Assembly: GCA_029260115.1 (NCBI GenBank)
Contig: JAJDDW010000119.1
Span: 18,595 to 82,594, forward strand
Direction of reading: 5' to 3'
Source of the DNA: Phycisphaerae bacterium
GTDB taxonomy: Bacteria > Planctomycetota > Phycisphaerae > UBA1845
Length of the DNA stretch: 64,000 nucleotides
Shown here: positions 17,620 through 27,830 of the stretch, in pieces
Numbering within the stretch: position 1 is the first letter of the stretch
How the letters are laid out: every line of letters starts with the position of its first letter
Made by a program: the position numbers and the translations under genes
The notes under the pieces: generated by a model
The model's database searches: none
What the model was told of the DNA's origin: nothing
Seen by the model: the letters and a program-made list of their open reading frames with translations, nothing else

Positions 17620-19383
17620 TTAATGCGGCGAATGAGTTATGCTGTCCTGCGCGCTAACTGTCGCAGCGAGTGTTTGAGGTTTGATTGATACATTCGGCCC
17701 CCGCAATACAAGTATCGTTTCCTTACTACCGCCAGCCTTACTCGCAACTAACTCGGCACGATTCGTTGTTAGGCTGATGGTGTGGTTATTCGACCTTTGG
17801 GCCGTGGCTAATGGCGTTTGAAGTAGCCAAGGTTGCATTTCCTTTTCCGGCAAATGCACGCCATAGTCCCACGATTCAGGCTGGCCTTGCCACTGCAAAG
17901 GCGTGGCGATGAGGTAGGCCTGGGACGGTGAAGGTAACGGCTCGGCGCGAGACGCGATATCGACCGTCGCTTGTTGCCACCATGATGGCGATTGATTACT
18001 TACGGCTACGCGGAGTCTTGGTCGAAGTTCGGCGGGGAATAAAATTCTGTGTCTTCGATATAGCGATGGCGGCATGAAGATTTTGTAGCCATGTTCATTG
18101 GGTTGCGACTGGATGAAAGTGGCTATCTGCTCAACAGCTCGTGCGACGCGCTGGGTTTCACGGTTGCGAAATCCACTTAATTCGTGCGGGTTGGCGTAGG
18201 CGAGCATGACGATGATAGCCATGACGGCTGGCCAACTGCGACGGATGATGACTGGATTTAATAGCATAGCCATACCTCGCCGGACAGACCAAGCTAGGCA
18301 AAGGGCGAACGGAATGCACGCTAGTAAATCATTTCGGCCTTCAAATACAGGATAGGGCTGAGGACCGTTTCTAAAATTCACGGGCAGGAAAGCCAAGAGT
18401 AAATACGCGGCTAGCGCCCAAATGCCAACCCAACGTCCGCGTCGATTAATAGCCACGACGATCAACACTGCGGGCCAAAAGACAACAGAGATCATACCCC
18501 AGCCAAACGTCGTGGATTCCAGCATAACAATCGTTAGCCGTTTCCATATCAAACCGCTCAGGGTCGCTGCTTCGTGAAAGCCCGTTGGTGGATATGCCCA
18601 ATCGATGGCGTTGGTGTTGCCGAGTGCATGTATGTGGAACCAGAAGTCGTCAGCCGCCCAAAGGTAGAAAACACATTCACCGAAAAAGTAGATAACTATG
18701 CCAATGCCGCAAATGGTGACGGTGCGCAGACGAGCGAACCAAGATACTTTCTGATGTGCGACGATGATCGCTGCGACCGCGACGAAAGTGTATATGGAAA
18801 ATTCCTTAGCTGACGCCGCGAGGCCAACGACTAGGCCGCACGTTAAACTCAATATAAGGATTCGTTTCGGCGATTGGCTACGAACAATCATCAATGCGAT
18901 AAGTACCGCACCGACACTCCAAAGGCACGCTTGTGTTTCGGGATAGCCTGTGGTCGAGAGAACGCGATAATAGGGTAGCACCGAAATGATGGTGGCTGCG
19001 CATAGTCCTTCCCACCAATCCCATACGCATCGCCCCAATACAGCAATTAACAGAACACAAAGCAAGGAGGCTATACATGAGGGAAGGGCGATAGCTGCGG
19101 GATTTTCACCAAACAAGGCCATGGACAATGCTACGGGAGCGATGACGGCTAGTCGGGCGTAGTGATGATGTGCACGTTGGATGGTTTCGCCGGTCAGAAT
19201 ATGCTCCGCGGCACAGTAGTAGGAGACGTCATCCGAGCCAAGCCAGCCGGTAGGGGAGGCTAATCGAACCGAAACGGTCAGTGCCATGAGCGCGACAAGC
19301 CACAGCGCCGCCCACATGGGTATTATTTGGCGAGCCTGGCTCGTTGTTTCAAGATCGAATTGTGGTGCGTCATTGGCTAGCAT
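17620..19383 (-). CDS. Multi-spanning GT-C type glycosyltransferase
   Basis: A 587-residue membrane protein with about ten to twelve hydrophobic helices between residues 20 and 400. The first periplasmic loop carries LGSDDVSYY near residue 49, the acidic motif used by PMT/ArnT-like enzymes to hold the lipid-linked donor. A soluble domain of about 180 residues closes the protein. The family normally moves mannose, arabinose or similar sugars from polyprenyl carriers. Neighbouring genes give no substrate clue. The methyltransferase gene upstream on the same strand ends 84 bases before this start. Confidence 0.7.
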   Translation of the reverse strand: MLANDAPQFDLETTSQARQIIPMWAALWLVALMALTVSVRLASPTGWLGSDDVSYYCAAEHILTGETIQRAHHHYARLAVIAPVALSMALFGENPAAIALPSCIASLLCVLLIAVLGRCVWDWWEGLCAATIISVLPYYRVLSTTGYPETQACLWSVGAVLIALMIVRSQSPKRILILSLTCGLVVGLAASAKEFSIYTFVAVAAIIVAHQKVSWFARLRTVTICGIGIVIYFFGECVFYLWAADDFWFHIHALGNTNAIDWAYPPTGFHEAATLSGLIWKRLTIVMLESTTFGWGMISVVFWPAVLIVVAINRRGRWVGIWALAAYLLLAFLPVNFRNGPQPYPVFEGRNDLLACIPFALCLAWSVRRGMAMLLNPVIIRRSWPAVMAIIVMLAYANPHELSGFRNRETQRVARAVEQIATFIQSQPNEHGYKIFMPPSLYRRHRILFPAELRPRLRVAVSNQSPSWWQQATVDIASRAEPLPSPSQAYLIATPLQWQGQPESWDYGVHLPEKEMQPWLLQTPLATAQRSNNHTISLTTNRAELVASKAGGSKETILVLRGPNVSIKPQTLAATVSAQDSITHSPH

Positions 19384-19467
19384 GATATTGTTGACGCTGT
19401 CGAGATATTCTTCACTTGGGAAACACTCGCCCCTCAGCTGGGTGTTCGTTATGTGTGACGCTTAAGC

Positions 19468-20217
19468 TTATTCGTTTCCTTCTGCGATCAGGACAATGCG
19501 CATCGAGTAATCGCGTATGCCGGGTAAGCGATGTAGTAAAGCATCGAAAGGGCGAAGCATAGAAACGACCGATTGATTAACGCCGTTGGGAATAAACGCA
19601 AAATGACCAAGTCTATTTATGTGCATGCCTGCTTCCTTCACGAGCTTACTGAGTGAAGAACGTGTGGACTCGCTCACTTCGTTATACCACTCTCGCATCT
19701 CGTTTTTACCGGTCATACGCATGATGCGATAAAGAGGCGATTGACCATTCATATCAAGCAGCACGAGCTTGCCTGATTGTGACAATAATTGTTTATAGCA
19801 ACGTAGCGCGTCAGCTTTGTTGGGGTAATAGCTAAACGTATTGACACCCAAAATGATGTCGAATTGGTTTGGGGCACCGGCCTGATCTAGATACGCTTTG
19901 GGGTTCTCGCAGTCGCCTTCGACATATTTCGCATCGGGGCATCGCCGACGGGCGCACTCCATGATGTTGTGGCTAATGTCCATCGCAGTGACTTGGCATC
20001 CGTGATCGACTAGCCACTTGGTGTAGAAGCCGGACCCGCAGCCAAGTTCCAGCACATTGCTGCCTGATGGTATTGTTTCAAGCAAAAATGGTTCGTAGTA
20101 AAGCGTGAAATTGTGGCTTTGACCTGCCATCGAGACGCCATGCTTGTCGTCATAGACGTTAGCATAGCGGTCGTAATATTTCTGAATTAACGCAGTCTTT
20201 CCGTGCATCAAGCCCAT
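19468..20217 (-). CDS. Class I SAM-dependent methyltransferase
   Basis: A 249-residue soluble protein with a Rossmann-type methyltransferase core. Motif I is VLELGCGSGFYT near residue 55, an acidic residue follows in TAMDIS, and motif IV is FDIILGVNTFSYYP. A C-terminal substrate-binding part runs from about residue 160 to the end. The substrate is not recognisable; small-molecule or lipid methylation would fit. It is divergent from the PFOR gene across a 271-base spacer with a palindrome. Confidence 0.8.
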   Translation of the reverse strand: MGLMHGKTALIQKYYDRYANVYDDKHGVSMAGQSHNFTLYYEPFLLETIPSGSNVLELGCGSGFYTKWLVDHGCQVTAMDISHNIMECARRRCPDAKYVEGDCENPKAYLDQAGAPNQFDIILGVNTFSYYPNKADALRCYKQLLSQSGKLVLLDMNGQSPLYRIMRMTGKNEMREWYNEVSESTRSSLSKLVKEAGMHINRLGHFAFIPNGVNQSVVSMLRPFDALLHRLPGIRDYSMRIVLIAEGNE

Positions 20218-20304
20218 CTCCGCTTTACAAAATCAGTTCGTGTGACCCAAACAATGGCCAAGCTGGCACAAGCCGTTCCATAAGGTTATCGGTAGCTTTT
20301 TGGG

Positions 20305-20320
20305 GCCACTACATAGTGGC
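20305..20320. promoter_or_regulatory. Palindrome in the divergent methyltransferase/PFOR spacer
   Basis: GCCACTA CA TAGTGGC is a perfect inverted repeat of 7 bp arms around two bases, about 170 bases upstream of the PFOR start. It could be an operator. It does not match the FNR or Rex consensus. Confidence 0.4.
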
Positions 20321-20488
20321 GTATTTGATCGAATGTTAAGAATTGGGCCTTTTCCTGGCTTCTGGAACGCAGAATGCTGGGAGTACTACGGGGTCGGACC
20401 GCCCCGGCTACCTGCGTAATGGTGGCGAGCTCCGGTTCGAGGGCCAGAATATATTTAACGCGAACCATCGACGCCATGGAGAGACGCT

Positions 20489-23400
20489 ATGTCAGCACAT
20501 AACGTAACAATCGACGGTAACGAGGCTGCTGCCTACGTTGCCTATCATACCAACGAAATCATAGCTATTTACCCTATAACGCCTGCATCTTCGATGGGTG
20601 AGCTGTCCGATGCCTGGTCGGCGGTGCAAAAGCGAAATATTTACGATGCCGTGCCGCAGGTCATTGAGATGCAAAGCGAAGCTGGGGCGGCTGGCACGTG
20701 TCACGGTGCGTTACAGGCTGGCGCTTTGACCACAACATTTACGGCCTCGCAAGGTCTGTTGCTGATGATCCCCAATATGTTCAAAATCGCTGGGGAACTT
20801 TCACCGACGGTTTTCCACATCGCGGCCCGGACCTTGGCGACGCATGCCCTGTCCATTTTTGGCGATCACAGCGATGTGATGGCTGCCCGAACGACGGGTT
20901 GGGCGATGTTGGCGGCCTCCTCTGTGCAAGAGGCGCAGGACATGGCTTTGATATCTCAGTCAGCGACCCTCAAAACGCGCATCCCGTTTCTGCACTTTTT
21001 CGACGGCTTCCGCACGTCCCACGAAGTAAACAAAATTGAGCAAGTCAGTCTGGATGATATTCGGTCGATGATTGATGATGAGTTGGTCGAAGCGCATCGC
21101 CTACGGGCTATGAGTCCCGATCATCCTGTGTTGCGCGGTACGGCTCAAAACCCAGACGTTTTTTTCCAAGCCCGCGAAGCTGCCAATCAATTTTATGATG
21201 CGACACCCTCGATTGTTCAGCAAACGATGGACCAGTTCGCCGCGATGACCGGCCGATCTTATCACCTGTTCGATTACGAGGGCGATGACGATTCTACGCG
21301 GGTGATTATTATTATGTGCTCAGGTGCGGGCGCGGTGGAAGAAGCCGTCGAAAGCATGCGGGCTCGAGGCGAAAAAGTTGGCGTGCTGAAGATTCGCCTA
21401 TTTCGTCCGTTCGATACGCACGCTTTTATCGACGCTTTGCCAAAGTCGACTACGTCTATTGCGGTCTTAGATCGAACCAAAGAGCCTGGCGCTATCGGTG
21501 AGCCGCTGTATCAGGATGTCATCACAGCCTTGACTGAAGTTTGGCATGATGACAATAGCCAGGGTTCGATGCCTCGGGTGATCGGCGGGAGATATGGCTT
21601 GTCCTCCAAGGAGTTCACGCCAGCGATGGCGATGCGGGTCTTCGATGAGCTGGGCAGTAAGGATCCGAAAAACCATTTCACGATTGGTATCGTGGATGAC
21701 GTAACGCATACGTCGTTGAAATGGGATCGCGAGGCGTTTTCGGAGCCAGCGGATGTGACGCGGGCGATGTTTTACGGTCTGGGAAGCGATGGCACAGTCG
21801 GCGCTAACAAGAACTCTGTCAAGATTATTGGCGAAAATACCGACCTCTATGCCCAGGGATATTTCGTTTACGACTCCCGCAAAGCAGGCTCGGTGACCAC
21901 TTCGCACCTACGTTTTAGTCCCCGGCCTATCAACTCTACTTATTTGATCGAGCAAGCTGGCTTCGTTGCCTGTCATCAATTTTCTCTACTTATGCGGATG
22001 GATGTGTTGGCCCAAGCGGCTCAGGGCGCGACTTTCTTATTGAATAGTCCTTATAGCCCAGAAGAAGTTTGGGGCAAGCTGCCGGTTGAAGTTCAAGAAG
22101 CCATTATCGGCAAGAAGCTAAAGTTTTTCGTTATAGATGGAAACAGCGTAGCGTTACAGGCCAAGATGGGGATGCGTATCAACACGATCATGCAGACATG
22201 TTTTTTCGCGCTCAGCGGAATCCTGCCGCGTGAGCAAGCTATTCAACAGATTAAGGAAGCCATCCGCAAAACATACAGCAAGCGTGGCGAAACCATCTTG
22301 GAGCGTAACTATGCGGCTGTCGATGGGGCATTGGCTGCGATGCATGAAGTCGCGGTCCCCGAGCAAACGTCGGGGACAAATGGCCGTCAACGCACTGTAC
22401 CTGAGCAGGCACCGGATTTTGTGCAACGTGTGACGTCCATGATTATCGAAGGCAACGGTGATTTGCTGCCGGTCAGCGCGATGCCGGTGGATGGCACTTT
22501 CTTAACGGGGACAACAAAATTCGAGAAACGTAGCATTGCGCACGAAATACCAATTTGGGATTCAGAAATTTGCACCGAATGTGGCCTATGTCCGTTGGTC
22601 TGTCCGCACGCAGCCATTCGCATGAAGCCGTTTGAAGAAAATCAACTAGATGGTGCGCCCGAGCCATTTCCGTCTATACCTTGGAAGGGGAAAGATTTTC
22701 CGGGTTATCGCATGACGATTCAGGTCGCCCCCGACGACTGTACGGGCTGCGGCGTCTGCGTAGATGTTTGCCCCGCCAAGAGCAAAGAAGTGGCGCGACA
22801 CAAAGCCATTAACATGTCCCCCAAGGACGACCATCTAGAACGCGAGCGGGCAAACTTTGACTTTTTCTTGAGCCTACCAGAGGTTGATCGCAGCTTGGTA
22901 GCGATGGATACGATAAAAGGTTCGCAAATGCTTGAGCCGTTGTTTGAGTTCTCGGGTGCGTGCGCCGGTTGCGGCGAGACGCCATACCTGAAGTTGCTAT
23001 CACAGTTATTTGGCGATCGTATTCTGATCGCCAATGCTACGGGGTGCTCGTCTATTTATGGCGGGAATTTACCGACCACGCCGTGGACGACCAATAAGGA
23101 TGGTCGCGGTCCGACTTGGTCCAACTCGCTTTTTGAAGATAATGCCGAATTCGGTTTAGGGCTGCGTATGGGCTATGACCAGAAGCGGGAATACGCACAG
23201 CAGCTATTGAAAAAATTATCTGCAAAAGTTGGCGATCAACTCGCCCACACCATTTTGCAATCCGAGCATTTAAGTGAGCAAGAACTCGAAGCACAGCGAA
23301 AACGGGTGGCTATTCTCAAGCTCAAACTAAGTGAATTTGATTGTCCAGACGCGCTTCGATTGCTGACCATAGCCGACGCGCTTGTGCGTAAGAGTACGTG

Positions 23401-24067
23401 GATTGTCGGTGGCGACGGATGGGCCTATGACATTGGTTACGGCGGATTGGATCATGTTATTGCATCAGGTCGTGATGTTAACATTCTCGTTTTAGATACA
23501 GGGGTATATTCCAACACCGGAGGCCAGGCATCTAAATCGACACCGCGGGCTGCCGTGGCAAAATTCGCCGCAAGCGGAAAGTCTGCACGCCGCAAAGACC
23601 TCGGTATGATCGCCGCGGCTTATGGCACGGTATACGTAGCGCAAATCGCTGTTGGGGCAAATCCACGGCAGACCATTCGCGCCCTTATGGAAGCGGAAAG
23701 TTATCCTGGCCCATCGTTGATTATCGCTTATAGCCAATGTATTGCGCACGGGATAGAGATGTCTACCTCGATGTCTCATCAGAAGGAAGCGGTTAACAGT
23801 GGTTTTTGGCCTCTGTATCGATTCGATCCTAGGTCCGCAAACGGTGAAAATCGTCCGTTCCATCTGGACAGTAGAAAACCAACCATTCCGTTTAAGGAAT
23901 TTGCGATGAAGGAGGGGCGGTTCGCTATGCTAGCTCGCGGAGATAAGCAGCGGGCTGAGGATTTAATGACTTTGGCACAGCAGGACGTTGACGAGCAATG
24001 GCATCTGTATGAGCAGATGGCTAATGTTGAGCGCACTGTTACATTGAATGTGGAGACAAACGCATGA
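20489..24067 (+). CDS. nifJ: Pyruvate:ferredoxin (flavodoxin) oxidoreductase
   Basis: A 1192-residue single-chain PFOR that decarboxylates pyruvate to acetyl-CoA and reduces ferredoxin or flavodoxin. The order is domain I with YPITPASSMGE (residues 26-36), domain II, the gamma domain around residues 420-600, and a two-cluster ferredoxin domain with CTECGLCPLVCP (from Cys695) and CTGCGVCVDVCP (from Cys751). The thiamine diphosphate domain follows, with ACAGCGETPY, the GCSSIYGGNLP segment and GGDGWAYDIG near 974. Length and order match the homodimeric enzyme. The next gene overlaps by four bases (ATGA), so the two are translated together. It suggests an anaerobic or facultative lifestyle. Confidence 0.96.
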   Translation: MSAHNVTIDGNEAAAYVAYHTNEIIAIYPITPASSMGELSDAWSAVQKRNIYDAVPQVIEMQSEAGAAGTCHGALQAGALTTTFTASQGLLLMIPNMFKIAGELSPTVFHIAARTLATHALSIFGDHSDVMAARTTGWAMLAASSVQEAQDMALISQSATLKTRIPFLHFFDGFRTSHEVNKIEQVSLDDIRSMIDDELVEAHRLRAMSPDHPVLRGTAQNPDVFFQAREAANQFYDATPSIVQQTMDQFAAMTGRSYHLFDYEGDDDSTRVIIIMCSGAGAVEEAVESMRARGEKVGVLKIRLFRPFDTHAFIDALPKSTTSIAVLDRTKEPGAIGEPLYQDVITALTEVWHDDNSQGSMPRVIGGRYGLSSKEFTPAMAMRVFDELGSKDPKNHFTIGIVDDVTHTSLKWDREAFSEPADVTRAMFYGLGSDGTVGANKNSVKIIGENTDLYAQGYFVYDSRKAGSVTTSHLRFSPRPINSTYLIEQAGFVACHQFSLLMRMDVLAQAAQGATFLLNSPYSPEEVWGKLPVEVQEAIIGKKLKFFVIDGNSVALQAKMGMRINTIMQTCFFALSGILPREQAIQQIKEAIRKTYSKRGETILERNYAAVDGALAAMHEVAVPEQTSGTNGRQRTVPEQAPDFVQRVTSMIIEGNGDLLPVSAMPVDGTFLTGTTKFEKRSIAHEIPIWDSEICTECGLCPLVCPHAAIRMKPFEENQLDGAPEPFPSIPWKGKDFPGYRMTIQVAPDDCTGCGVCVDVCPAKSKEVARHKAINMSPKDDHLERERANFDFFLSLPEVDRSLVAMDTIKGSQMLEPLFEFSGACAGCGETPYLKLLSQLFGDRILIANATGCSSIYGGNLPTTPWTTNKDGRGPTWSNSLFEDNAEFGLGLRMGYDQKREYAQQLLKKLSAKVGDQLAHTILQSEHLSEQELEAQRKRVAILKLKLSEFDCPDALRLLTIADALVRKSTWIVGGDGWAYDIGYGGLDHVIASGRDVNILVLDTGVYSNTGGQASKSTPRAAVAKFAASGKSARRKDLGMIAAAYGTVYVAQIAVGANPRQTIRALMEAESYPGPSLIIAYSQCIAHGIEMSTSMSHQKEAVNSGFWPLYRFDPRSANGENRPFHLDSRKPTIPFKEFAMKEGRFAMLARGDKQRAEDLMTLAQQDVDEQWHLYEQMANVERTVTLNVETNA

Positions 24068-25071
24068 GCATATCCCTCAAGACAGAATACCTGGGTCTAT
24101 CTTTGACGAATCCCATCGTGGCTTCGGCTTCGCCACTAACTGGTAGCGTTGAGTCGCTCGCGCAATTGGAAAAAGCCGGCGTAGCTGCGGTCGTGTTACC
24201 CTCTTTGTTTGAAGAACAGATCGAACACGAAGCGCAAGAGGTCCATCACTTGCTGGCGTTCGGTTCAGAGTCCACGCCTGAAGCAATAAATTATTTTCCC
24301 GAATTATCTTCTTACAATACCGGCCCGGATACCTACCTGCAGTTGATAAAAGACGCGAAGCAAGTGCTTAGTATTCCGGTAATTGCCAGTTTGAACGGTA
24401 TCTCTCGCGGAGGATGGGTTCGACATGCGAAACTAATCCAAGCCGCTGGTGCGGATGCGCTTGAGCTAAACATTTACTTCGTGCCCACAGATGTTCAGGT
24501 ATCAGGCGAAGATGTTGAACAGCGCTACGTGGACTTGGTGCGTGACGTGCGCGAGGTGGTGTCGCTGCCGTTAGCCGTAAAAATCGGTCCTTATTTCAGC
24601 AGCCCAGCCAACATGGCTAGCAAGCTCGTTGAAGCCGGTGCGAATGGGTTGGTATTGTTCAACAGATTTGTTCAGCCTGACATCGACTTGGAGACGATGC
24701 AAATGGTTTCGCAGCTTGATTTAAGTCAATCGAGCGAAGCTCGGCAGGCGTTGCAATGGATAGGGGTGTTGCACAATCGCGTCAAGGCATCGTTCGCTGC
24801 GACAGGCGGCGTACATTCTCGTGAAGACCTCGTTAAGCTTCTTTTGGTAGGCGCAGACGTAGTCATGATAGCCTCGTCGTTACTCAAGCAAGGCCCATCT
24901 CATGTTTGTATATTGTTAGAAGGCCTGCATGATTGGCTCGAAGAATATGAATACACATCGGTCGGGCAAATGAAGGGCAGTATGTGTTACGACCATTGCC
25001 CCAATCCTAAAGGCTATGACCGTAGTAATTATATGAAAGCGTTGGTGAACTATACCAGCAAGAGTGTGTAG
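24064..25071 (+). CDS. Dihydroorotate dehydrogenase-like flavoprotein
   Basis: A 335-residue TIM-barrel of the PyrD class 1 type. It begins LKTEYLGLSLTNPIVASASPL, contains the ELNIYFVP phosphate/orotate-loop equivalent where true PyrD has NxSCPN, and later FAATGGVHSREDLVKLLLVGADVVMI. The catalytic loop is altered, and no pyrimidine gene is near. Proteins like this are often found beside nifJ, and the four-base overlap here supports a role linked to PFOR or electron transfer rather than pyrimidine synthesis. The flavin is presumably FMN. Confidence 0.85.
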   Translation: MSISLKTEYLGLSLTNPIVASASPLTGSVESLAQLEKAGVAAVVLPSLFEEQIEHEAQEVHHLLAFGSESTPEAINYFPELSSYNTGPDTYLQLIKDAKQVLSIPVIASLNGISRGGWVRHAKLIQAAGADALELNIYFVPTDVQVSGEDVEQRYVDLVRDVREVVSLPLAVKIGPYFSSPANMASKLVEAGANGLVLFNRFVQPDIDLETMQMVSQLDLSQSSEARQALQWIGVLHNRVKASFAATGGVHSREDLVKLLLVGADVVMIASSLLKQGPSHVCILLEGLHDWLEEYEYTSVGQMKGSMCYDHCPNPKGYDRSNYMKALVNYTSKSV

Positions 25072-25135
25072 TGCATTGATAGTACGAAGCGTATTCATAG
25101 TACGCAGCGCGTTTATGTTGGAGCGCGTGCGCGAG

Positions 25136-26842
25136 TTACATGCCCGACGAAGATGTTAACCGCTGTGGTTCAGCGATGCGTTCATAGATGCGCATTGAAT
25201 AATGACGCTCACGCGTACGTATTCTTTCCCAGGGCTTTCTCCCTTCATAGCCTAGCGCGGGAAATGATTCTGGGTGAGCCGCTTGGGCGACCAGTTTATA
25301 TCCAGAATGTGGTTCGAATCGGTCGTACCGTTGTCGATAGTATCGCTGATATTTTATGTTGACGCTGATGAACCGAGTGTTGTTGGCGTTTGCCTTGCGG
25401 TGAGAAGCTAGCAACACGTATTCCGCTGAGCCGGTGGGACTGGAGTCTGCTACGTTGGCTAAGTCTGGGTCGATACGTTCGAGCGTGCCGTCGAGATCGC
25501 CGTCGACATATCCCCATAATACATTCGGCGGGTAAGTCACCTTGCGATCACGCGAGGCCATCGTTTGTGTGAGAAACTCAGCCGGATAGACTACTTGGCC
25601 ATAGGCAATAGCGCTGGGGATAAATGAAGCGATCGAAGCGGTAATCAAAGCACAAACGCCGATACGCCGCCATGTAGTGCGTTCGATATGTATCAGGGCC
25701 AGGACCGCGCCGATAACTAGGATCGGCAAATAAATCATCGCAACTCGACCATAAAATACCATGCTACCGAATACTACGCCCATGGTGGCGTGGTAAAGAT
25801 AGCCCGCTATCGCGGCTAAGGTAGCTGCGCGAAGTGGTGGCGTGGTCGCGGAAACACCAGCATGTATGGTACGCATGGCGAACCAAGCGAACAATACCAA
25901 GAGCATGATGCCTGCGACACCTTCGACATCTCGTAGGTAATTCCACAAGAATACATAGCCTTCCTTCGTGTCGCCCATAGAGACGGATCGCGATAAGGCT
26001 GAAAGATCGTGCAGGTAGGATCGACCGACAGACTGCGCAGCCAATTCAAAAAAGCCGACCACACACAGCGACCCAATACTGAAAAACAGGCCAGACTTCC
26101 AGCGTCGGCCAGAATATGACAAAGCGACGACACCATTAATGACGACGAAGGCATAGTGGCCCGGATAACATGCAAAGCCAAACGCACTCAACGCGCCAGC
26201 TACGAACATGCGGTGCATGGCGCTATCACCGAGTTTCGGTTTTGATGACACAGCCCATAAGCCTAACAGAAAGCATAGTAGTGAAACGGAATAGGGAGCC
26301 ATGTGCCTAATCCATACGTTGGCATTTGTTAATAGCGAATAGACCAACGCCATGAGCAGTGCATACCACGCTCGTTGGGTCCATAGTCGACCGAGCGCGT
26401 AGACGCACAACGTAATCGCGAGTGTCACAATCACATTGTAGGCCGATGCGATGTCGTAGAAGTGTGCGGATTCCGGGCCGATGTCCATCAACGGATTAAT
26501 CGCTAATTGGGCAAGCACCGCAGGTACGCTAGCGAGGACAAAACCTGGGCGAGCCGAAGGAACGCTTCTGCGAGCATCGAAGAGTGCGTTGATGGCTTCG
26601 TGCCAATCCCATCGCATCACGTTATCCATGAAGGCAAACGTGGACAAATAGCACCGTTCGTCGCTCCAATAGAAATGACCTCGATCGATTAACGTTAGCC
26701 TATACGCCGCGAGTAACAGCAGCAGTACGATTAGACCGACAGTCGGGTTCAGCAGCGGTCTCATCCTCCCAAGCTTGTTATCAATTCGGCTAGCGTCCAT
26801 GATGGAATATCGGACACTCAAGCGCCCCAATGTAGCGGCCAT
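25136..26842 (-). CDS. Multi-spanning GT-C type glycosyltransferase
   Basis: A 568-residue membrane protein with hydrophobic segments from about residue 32 to 415 and a soluble tail rich in Arg and Tyr. The first loop holds HFYWSDERCYLS near residue 56, with the Asp-Glu pair expected of GT-C enzymes. It converges on the nifJ operon; the gap is only 64 bases. The ATG at 26842 gives 14 residues before a second Met (26800), which may be the true start. The donor and acceptor are unknown. Confidence 0.65.
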   Translation of the reverse strand: MAATLGRLSVRYSIMDASRIDNKLGRMRPLLNPTVGLIVLLLLLAAYRLTLIDRGHFYWSDERCYLSTFAFMDNVMRWDWHEAINALFDARRSVPSARPGFVLASVPAVLAQLAINPLMDIGPESAHFYDIASAYNVIVTLAITLCVYALGRLWTQRAWYALLMALVYSLLTNANVWIRHMAPYSVSLLCFLLGLWAVSSKPKLGDSAMHRMFVAGALSAFGFACYPGHYAFVVINGVVALSYSGRRWKSGLFFSIGSLCVVGFFELAAQSVGRSYLHDLSALSRSVSMGDTKEGYVFLWNYLRDVEGVAGIMLLVLFAWFAMRTIHAGVSATTPPLRAATLAAIAGYLYHATMGVVFGSMVFYGRVAMIYLPILVIGAVLALIHIERTTWRRIGVCALITASIASFIPSAIAYGQVVYPAEFLTQTMASRDRKVTYPPNVLWGYVDGDLDGTLERIDPDLANVADSSPTGSAEYVLLASHRKANANNTRFISVNIKYQRYYRQRYDRFEPHSGYKLVAQAAHPESFPALGYEGRKPWERIRTRERHYSMRIYERIAEPQRLTSSSGM

Positions 26843-26955
26843 CCACGCTATGCGTCAGAGGAATTTGGCCAAGGTGTATGGCTGGTCACTTTTCAATGCC
26901 TCACTAGTTACAACGATTTGTAGAAACTGTGGGCGGATATGGATTCAAATCTTTC

Positions 26956-27055
26956 GTCATTCTCGCGCACGCGGAAATCTAGGGGCGGCACGAAGCGGTA
27001 AGATCAGTCGTCAGTCTGCAACAGTGGACTGGATACCCGCCTACGCGGGTATGAC
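26956..27055. repeat. Paired palindromic repeats, copies B1 and B2 (inverted)
   Basis: GTCATTCTCGCGCACGCGG (from 26956) and, in opposite orientation, GGATACCCGCCTACGCGGG to ATGACG (27031-27055) bracket about 45-50 bases. Each arm belongs to the same family as copies A, C, D and E. The inverted pair has the look of a small non-coding mobile unit with terminal inverted repeats. Confidence 0.7.
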
Positions 27056-27096
27056 GGAGTGTTGGCTCGCGGTGGGAGATACACTATTACTACCCA

Positions 27097-27696
27097 TCAC
27101 AGCCCCGCAAGTTGGGTTGCTTCGGTGAGCATTTTTTGTTCAGCTGCGCTTAGCGCTAGTTCCGCAATTCGGCTTCGGCCGACGTCGGTCATTTTCCGTA
27201 GTGTCCCCATGAGCACGCGAAGCGACTTGTCGTTGTCCCAGTCGTCGGCGTATTTGTGTAGCTTGGTCTCAAAAAAAACCAGGCAGTCCGCGTCTTCGAG
27301 AATGCACGCTTCTTTATTGTCAGGCCAATTGGTGCGTAAAATGAAGGCTTTGACGGTTTCAATTCCATCCGTTGGATAGTTAGCACTGCGCAGTGTCTTT
27401 TCAGCTTCGTCCGCGTGGTAGTTAGCTAATGCCCGCCGCCAATCGTGATAGCCTGGCGTTGTCTTGGGATAAGTATCGCGCGGTATTTTCCAGCGGCGCA
27501 TGGTGTGTGAGCGGGCCGCTAGGAGTAGCGCTTCGGAAGGGTTGTCGGTGAGCTTTTCCACCCAGCGATATACCCGTTGCGAAAATAATAATTCGCTCGG
27601 GCAATCTTTACCGTCGACAGTTTCCTTGCGCGGGTCTTCTGCGTTCGCGGCGTCAATGAGTTGTATAGCTTGGTCGAATGCTTGCGTATATGCCAT
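27097..27696 (-). CDS. DUF4202 family protein
   Basis: A 199-residue soluble helical protein without signal or membrane segment. Its pattern matches DUF4202: AIQLIDAANAEDP at the start, ELLFSQRVYRWVEKL, then ALLLAARSHTMRRWKIPRDTYP, YHADEAEKTL and EDADCLVFFE. The family resembles predicted metal-dependent HD-like hydrolases in its His and Asp placement, but its activity is not established. It appears to be a single-gene unit between a repeat-containing spacer and the sugar transferase. Confidence 0.85.
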   Translation of the reverse strand: MAYTQAFDQAIQLIDAANAEDPRKETVDGKDCPSELLFSQRVYRWVEKLTDNPSEALLLAARSHTMRRWKIPRDTYPKTTPGYHDWRRALANYHADEAEKTLRSANYPTDGIETVKAFILRTNWPDNKEACILEDADCLVFFETKLHKYADDWDNDKSLRVLMGTLRKMTDVGRSRIAELALSAAEQKMLTEATQLAGL

Positions 27697-27830
27697 CGAA
27701 ACAATCCTTAAAAGCCAAGAAAGAGGATAATCGTCGATGCGAGTTTACTAGGATTTGATGCGGACGTCGATAAGGCCAATGACAGGTGTGTCTTTTGTGC
27801 AAGGTTACGCGTTGGGGTCGGTCTGGTTGC

